NCBI GenBank assembly: GCA_017408725.1 | Contig: JAFQUA010000045.1 | Span: forward strand, 1-34,978 | Length of the DNA: 34,978 nt | Source: Oscillospiraceae bacterium | GTDB lineage: Bacteria; Bacillota_A; Clostridia; Oscillospirales; Oscillospiraceae | Direction of reading: 5' to 3' | Shown here: one piece after another, positions 32,455 through 34,978 of the stretch | How positions within the stretch are numbered: position 1 is the stretch's first letter | Layout: each line of letters starts with the position of its first letter | The notes under the pieces: model-generated | The model's input: only the letters and a program-made list of their open reading frames with translations | Database searches by the model: none | Told to the model about the DNA's origin: nothing | Program-made: the position numbers and the translations under genes

Positions 32455-32521
32455 CCTAAAGGGCCCCGAACGGTTTGCCGACCGCATTCCTTTCTCGGGC
32501 CGCCCCTTAGGGGGCTTTTTT
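32455..32521 (+). terminator. Complex terminator with competing hairpins after thrE-like gene
   Basis: Terminal hairpin GCCCC-ttag-GGGGC followed by TTTTTT (32502-32521). Its 5' arm can instead pair with AGGG at 32460-32463 around inner stems CCCGA/TCGGG (32465-32469 with 32495-32499) and CGGT/ACCG (32471-32474 with 32481-32484). It may be partly the end of the IS200 remnant. Confidence 0.7.
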
Positions 32522-32572
32522 ATGCCTACTTATTCTTGCTACACGTAAACAGGTCAATGAATCCCTTTAGCC

Positions 32573-32921
32573 TTACTTGATCGGCTGTTTAATATTCTTG
32601 AATTGGTTGCGGATGTACTCTTGTACTTGAGATTTGCGTGTCTATTAAATATCATCAGGCTACTCTTCCTTTGAGAAATCCCATTATCTACGACACACTA
32701 TGCTTGGGTGGTATATTTAGGAGCATATGGATATGATCCGGTCATGCTTCTGCTTCGATGATTTCTGCACCTTTCTGCTGGCACAACTGCCGTAATAGCT
32801 TTCCTGTGTTTGCCGTGATTGCTCCGTATATTTCTAACCTGCGATATTTCGGCGCGAACACTACATGGTATTGACATCTCCATGTGGTATGGTCTAAACT
32901 ATTAATGTTTTTTTCTTTCAC
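32573..32921 (-). pseudogene. tnpA: Decayed IS200/IS605-family transposase TnpA
   Basis: Remnant of a HUH-type transposase for single-strand transposition. Reading from the GTG at 32921 (AGGAGG 8 nt upstream) the product matches TnpA: SLDHTTWRCQYHVVFAPKYRR ... AEIIEAEA. Then comes TGA at 32742-32744 where a Cys is expected, and the same frame continues PDHIHMLLNIPPKHSVS with the HUH histidines. Next are TAG at 32688-32690, MGFLKGR, a 1-nt frameshift, SSLMIFNRHANLKYK, a deletion of about 28 codons, and QEYIRNQFKNIKQPIK with the likely catalytic tyrosine, ending at TAA. No tnpB follows, so the ancestor was IS200-like. The copy is inactive. Confidence 0.88.
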
Positions 32922-33029
32922 GATTAAGACCTCCTCATTATGGTAGTTGTGTGGTCGGCAAACCACTTCTACTATAATGGGGAGCTTTTTTCCTGTCTAC
33001 TTTACTCCTCGCTAGAAGCTATTTTTTTG

Positions 33030-33048
33030 CCACCGGCTGAGCCGGTGG
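33030..33048. repeat. Hairpin, probable IS200 left-end structure
   Basis: CCACCGGC-tga-GCCGGTGG, 8-bp perfect stem, about 110 bp upstream of the tnpA start. IS200/IS605 ends carry subterminal hairpins recognised by TnpA. It lacks a following T-run, so it is not a normal terminator. Confidence 0.5.
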
Positions 33049-33069
33049 TTGTCTTTGGTACAAGCAAAG

Positions 33070-33101
33070 CAACCCTGCAAATCCTTCGATTTGCAGGGTT
33101 G
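33070..33101 (+). terminator. Strong hairpin at the edge of the accessory region
   Basis: CAACCCTGCAAATC-CTTC-GATTTGCAGGGTTG, perfect 14-bp stem, then TTGTAATTTT. Looks like an intrinsic terminator whose gene is no longer adjacent; it may mark the junction between chromosome and integrated element. Confidence 0.65.
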
Positions 33102-33174
33102 TTGTAATTTTGGGAATGAAAATTAATCAAGAGGCTTCATTGTGGGGAAATGTTTTGAAACCTCTTCATATTGC

Positions 33175-33233
33175 TTCATATTCATTCATAACCCTCTATT
33201 TCCTATGTTTTCCCCTATTCATATTCATTCATA
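33175..33233. repeat. Direct repeats TTCATATTCATTCATA, putative integrase arm sites
   Basis: Two exact 16-bp copies at 33175-33190 and 33218-33233 (43-bp period) plus a partial copy TTCATATTGCTTCATA at 33165-33180. The position just beyond the 3' end of an integrase gene is where arm-type sites are expected. No gene in this stretch. Confidence 0.55.
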
Positions 33234-33255
33234 TTACTACAGGATAAAAACATAA

Positions 33256-33294
33256 TTGTTGTCAAATTGTTGTCCTCGCAGGAATTTTGTTGTC
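33256..33294. repeat. Three direct copies of TTGTTGTC near the integrase 3' end
   Basis: At 33256-33263, 33267-33274 and 33287-33294, with a near copy TTGTTGTA at 33099-33106. Candidate second family of integrase-binding or core sites; possible attachment-site region. Confidence 0.5.
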
Positions 33295-33317
33295 AGCCTT
33301 TACGCTGAGAACCCTTC

Positions 33318-34550
33318 TTAGAAGATATCCAGTTTCGACAGGTTTTCGAATGTTTCTTGCTTCTTGCGTTCCGTTGCCTCGGCATAAATGTCCATCGTTG
33401 TTTCAATGTTCCGACGACCCATAATTGCCTGAATCACTTTCAGATTTGGTTCGTGTTCACAAAGCCTGGTACAAAAAGTATGCCTGAGATGATGGCAAGA
33501 GAAGTCCGGAAGGATGATTGGATTGCGGTGCTCTTTCTTAGCCTGTACAATCTCTTCCGAATTGTAGTTATGGGCGATTCGTTTGATCGTCCGGTTGATG
33601 GTCTGCGGGTTGGGCACACCACCGTACCGGTTCACAAATACAAAACCGCTCATTCCATCAATAACGGTTTGGTTAAAGCCGCTCTCTTCTTGTTCTTCCC
33701 GCTCGAACATAAAGGCATCGTATACCATGTCGAGCATTGGAACTGTTCGAATGCCAGCCTCGGTCTTCGGTTTAGAGATTTTCTGTACAGAGGTTCGGGA
33801 TTCGCCCACCGGGTAATATACCATGCTATGGTTGATATGGATGACTCTGTTCTCAAAGTCTAGGTCTTCCCATCTCAGGCCCAAAGCTTCGCCAATTCGG
33901 CATCCAGTACCGAGCAGAACGGTGAACATAGGCCACCAATGGTAATACACCGGGTGCTCCGCTATGTAATCCATGAATGCTCGTTGCTGTTCAATGGTCA
34001 ATGCTCTGCGCACGCCCCTGGTTTTATCTGTTTCCTTGGCAATCTCCTTCATCACGCCATCGGAGGGATTCTTACGAATCACTTCATCCCGAACCGCCAG
34101 CTGAAATGTCGGATGCAGCAGAGTGTTGATATTGTCCAGCGTACTTAACGCCAGTCCTTCTACGTTGAGCAAATAGAGATAAAACTGCAGGACATCGGAG
34201 TACTTGATTTCCGCAATCTTCTTACATCCAAATGTATCCCGGACATACTTGTCGTACATATAAATATAGTTACTACGAGTAGTGTCCCTCAATTTGAATT
34301 TAGTGGAAAGGTATCGATCAAAGGTGTCATTGACCGTAGCCTTGCCAGCCACATACAGATCAAGTCCATCTAACTGATCCCTTACCAGTTTCTTCTCTTT
34401 CTCACGAAGCTCAGCCAAATCATTCGCATATATATACTTACGACGACCCAACGGATCGGTATAGGTATACATATAGCGCTTATCCGAAGCTCTCTGAACC
34501 TCACCCTTTCGAAGTGCTCTTCCACGGTCGTCTTTACGTGCTTTTGCCAT
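33318..34550 (-). CDS. int: Tyrosine recombinase / site-specific integrase (Tn916/phage type)
   Basis: Integrates and excises a mobile element. 410 residues: N-terminal arm-binding domain (about 1-65, KRYMYTYTDPLGRRKYIYANDLAELREKE), SAM-like core-binding domain (about 73-170), catalytic domain with R218 (GTGCRIGEALGL), K262 (SKPKTEAG), H353-x-x-R356 (HHLRHTF) and nucleophile Y389 (TTMDIYAEAT). The third position, usually His in LGH, is R379 (MGRRN). Start at 34550 is fixed by AAAGGAGG about 7 nt upstream; 16 more codons are open upstream. Full length, no visible damage. Lies 48 nt after a small ribbon-helix-helix gene on the same strand. Confidence 0.93.
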   Translation of the reverse strand: MAKARKDDRGRALRKGEVQRASDKRYMYTYTDPLGRRKYIYANDLAELREKEKKLVRDQLDGLDLYVAGKATVNDTFDRYLSTKFKLRDTTRSNYIYMYDKYVRDTFGCKKIAEIKYSDVLQFYLYLLNVEGLALSTLDNINTLLHPTFQLAVRDEVIRKNPSDGVMKEIAKETDKTRGVRRALTIEQQRAFMDYIAEHPVYYHWWPMFTVLLGTGCRIGEALGLRWEDLDFENRVIHINHSMVYYPVGESRTSVQKISKPKTEAGIRTVPMLDMVYDAFMFEREEQEESGFNQTVIDGMSGFVFVNRYGGVPNPQTINRTIKRIAHNYNSEEIVQAKKEHRNPIILPDFSCHHLRHTFCTRLCEHEPNLKVIQAIMGRRNIETTMDIYAEATERKKQETFENLSKLDIF

Positions 34551-34598
34551 GTTGATTCCTCCTTTACATAACGATGATAAAGAAGGATTCCATAGCAC

Positions 34599-34766
34599 TC
34601 AGTCTTCCTTGGATAAAAACTTCTCCAAGCTTTGCAGGGCAACATCTGTCTTTGAAAGCTTGTGCTCGGTAGCATATTCAACGATTTTCTTATAAAGCTC
34701 CTCTGATAAACGAATGGTAATCGTCTTACGTTTCGCGTTATCTTCTTTAGGTCTTCCAGTTCTCAT
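34599..34766 (-). CDS. Ribbon-helix-helix (CopG/Arc-like) DNA-binding protein
   Basis: Small probable regulator. 55 residues: RKTITIRLSEELYKKIVEYA forms the ribbon strand and first helix, followed by HKLSKTDVALQSLEKFL as the second helix; the basic N-terminus (MRTGRPKEDNAKRK) is typical. The ATG at 34766 has GGAGG about 10 nt upstream; seven more codons are open before it but overlap that site. Cotranscribed with the integrase, so it may control it or act as excision factor or antitoxin-like repressor; no toxin partner is visible. Confidence 0.82.
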   Translation of the reverse strand: MRTGRPKEDNAKRKTITIRLSEELYKKIVEYATEHKLSKTDVALQSLEKFLSKED

Positions 34767-34791
34767 TGTACAGCAACCTCCGCACATCTAT

Positions 34792-34820
34792 ATTATACTT
34801 ATTGTAAGACAGAAAGTCAA
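34792..34820 (-). promoter_or_regulatory. Promoter of the RHH-integrase unit
   Basis: Minus strand: TTGACT, 17-nt spacer, TATAAT, about 25 nt before the RHH gene. From 34821 to the window end I see no gene or clear structure. Confidence 0.78.
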
Positions 34821-34978
34821 GCCTTTGTGCCAGAAATGTATGTGTCAAGTAAATATTGGCAAGATTCTATTTGGGGAATTTTGGGGGTTATGTGTTAAGT
34901 CTGTGAGTTAGTTGTCAGTGCGGCAGCGGCATACAAGGAAAAATAGGGTATGCTTCGCCTGACATAGTCGCATCCAAC

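Noticed and set aside
33001..33320. tRNA gene serving as integration target
   Set aside because: The strong hairpins are simple stems; no cloverleaf or TTCGANTC T-arm is present in this stretch.
34714..34911. 65-codon plus-strand frame at the right edge
   Set aside because: Overlaps the RHH gene start and its promoter on the other strand; no ribosome site.

Overview
The window looks like chromosome of an anaerobic, probably spore-forming Gram-positive bacterium of the class Clostridia (order Oscillospirales/Ruminococcaceae-like is my best guess). Reasons: the ffs-dnaX-ybaB-recR block and the scpA-scpB...dacB...rluB order resemble Firmicutes; there is a gerW/ytfJ sporulation gene, a large Alu-containing SRP RNA, a T-box leader and strong AGGAGG ribosome sites; promoters fit sigma-A boxes with 17-nt spacers; base composition is moderate. 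The species cannot be named from sequence alone. Gene calls, motifs and hairpins were read by eye; no database search was run.

Layout. 1-4.1 kb: rpmE (cut by the left edge), an M29 aminopeptidase, a divergent homocysteine methyltransferase and a membrane-anchored NodB-like deacetylase. 4.1-7.4 kb (minus): recR, ybaB, dnaX and SRP RNA, preceded by acpP. 7.4-9.5 kb: a flavoprotein coupled to an RpiR regulator. 9.5-13.8 kb (minus): scpA-scpB-DUF2953-gerW-dac-rluB, one apparent operon with a clear promoter and a terminator that overlaps the last stop codon. 13.9-15.3 kb: a small membrane protein, a GNAT gene behind a leader-peptide/hairpin region, and an AT-rich gap with a DnaA-box-like cluster. 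15.3-21 kb (minus): cysS-polA-rimI-tsaD, every junction a 4-nt ATGA overlap, behind a cysteine T-box.

21-23.3 kb: the most unusual gene, a membrane-anchored protein joining a PDZ domain, a metzincin-like HExxHxxGxxD site and about 13.5 MORN repeats of exactly 23 residues. 23.3-27.2 kb (minus): an aminotransferase, an alanine/sodium symporter whose reading frame runs 149 nt into the aminotransferase, an ArsC-like protein, truA and a 42-residue protein. 27.2-30.2 kb: copA with heavy-metal domains at both ends and an internal ribosome site in front of the last one, divergent from an HxlR regulator across a palindrome. 30.2-32.4 kb: degV and a one-piece ThrE-type exporter.

32.4-35 kb: accessory DNA. 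It holds a decayed IS200/IS605 tnpA, several hairpins, two families of short direct repeats that look like integrase sites, a tyrosine recombinase and a ribbon-helix-helix protein. This is probably one edge of an integrated element continuing past the right end. No tRNA, rRNA or CRISPR array was seen.
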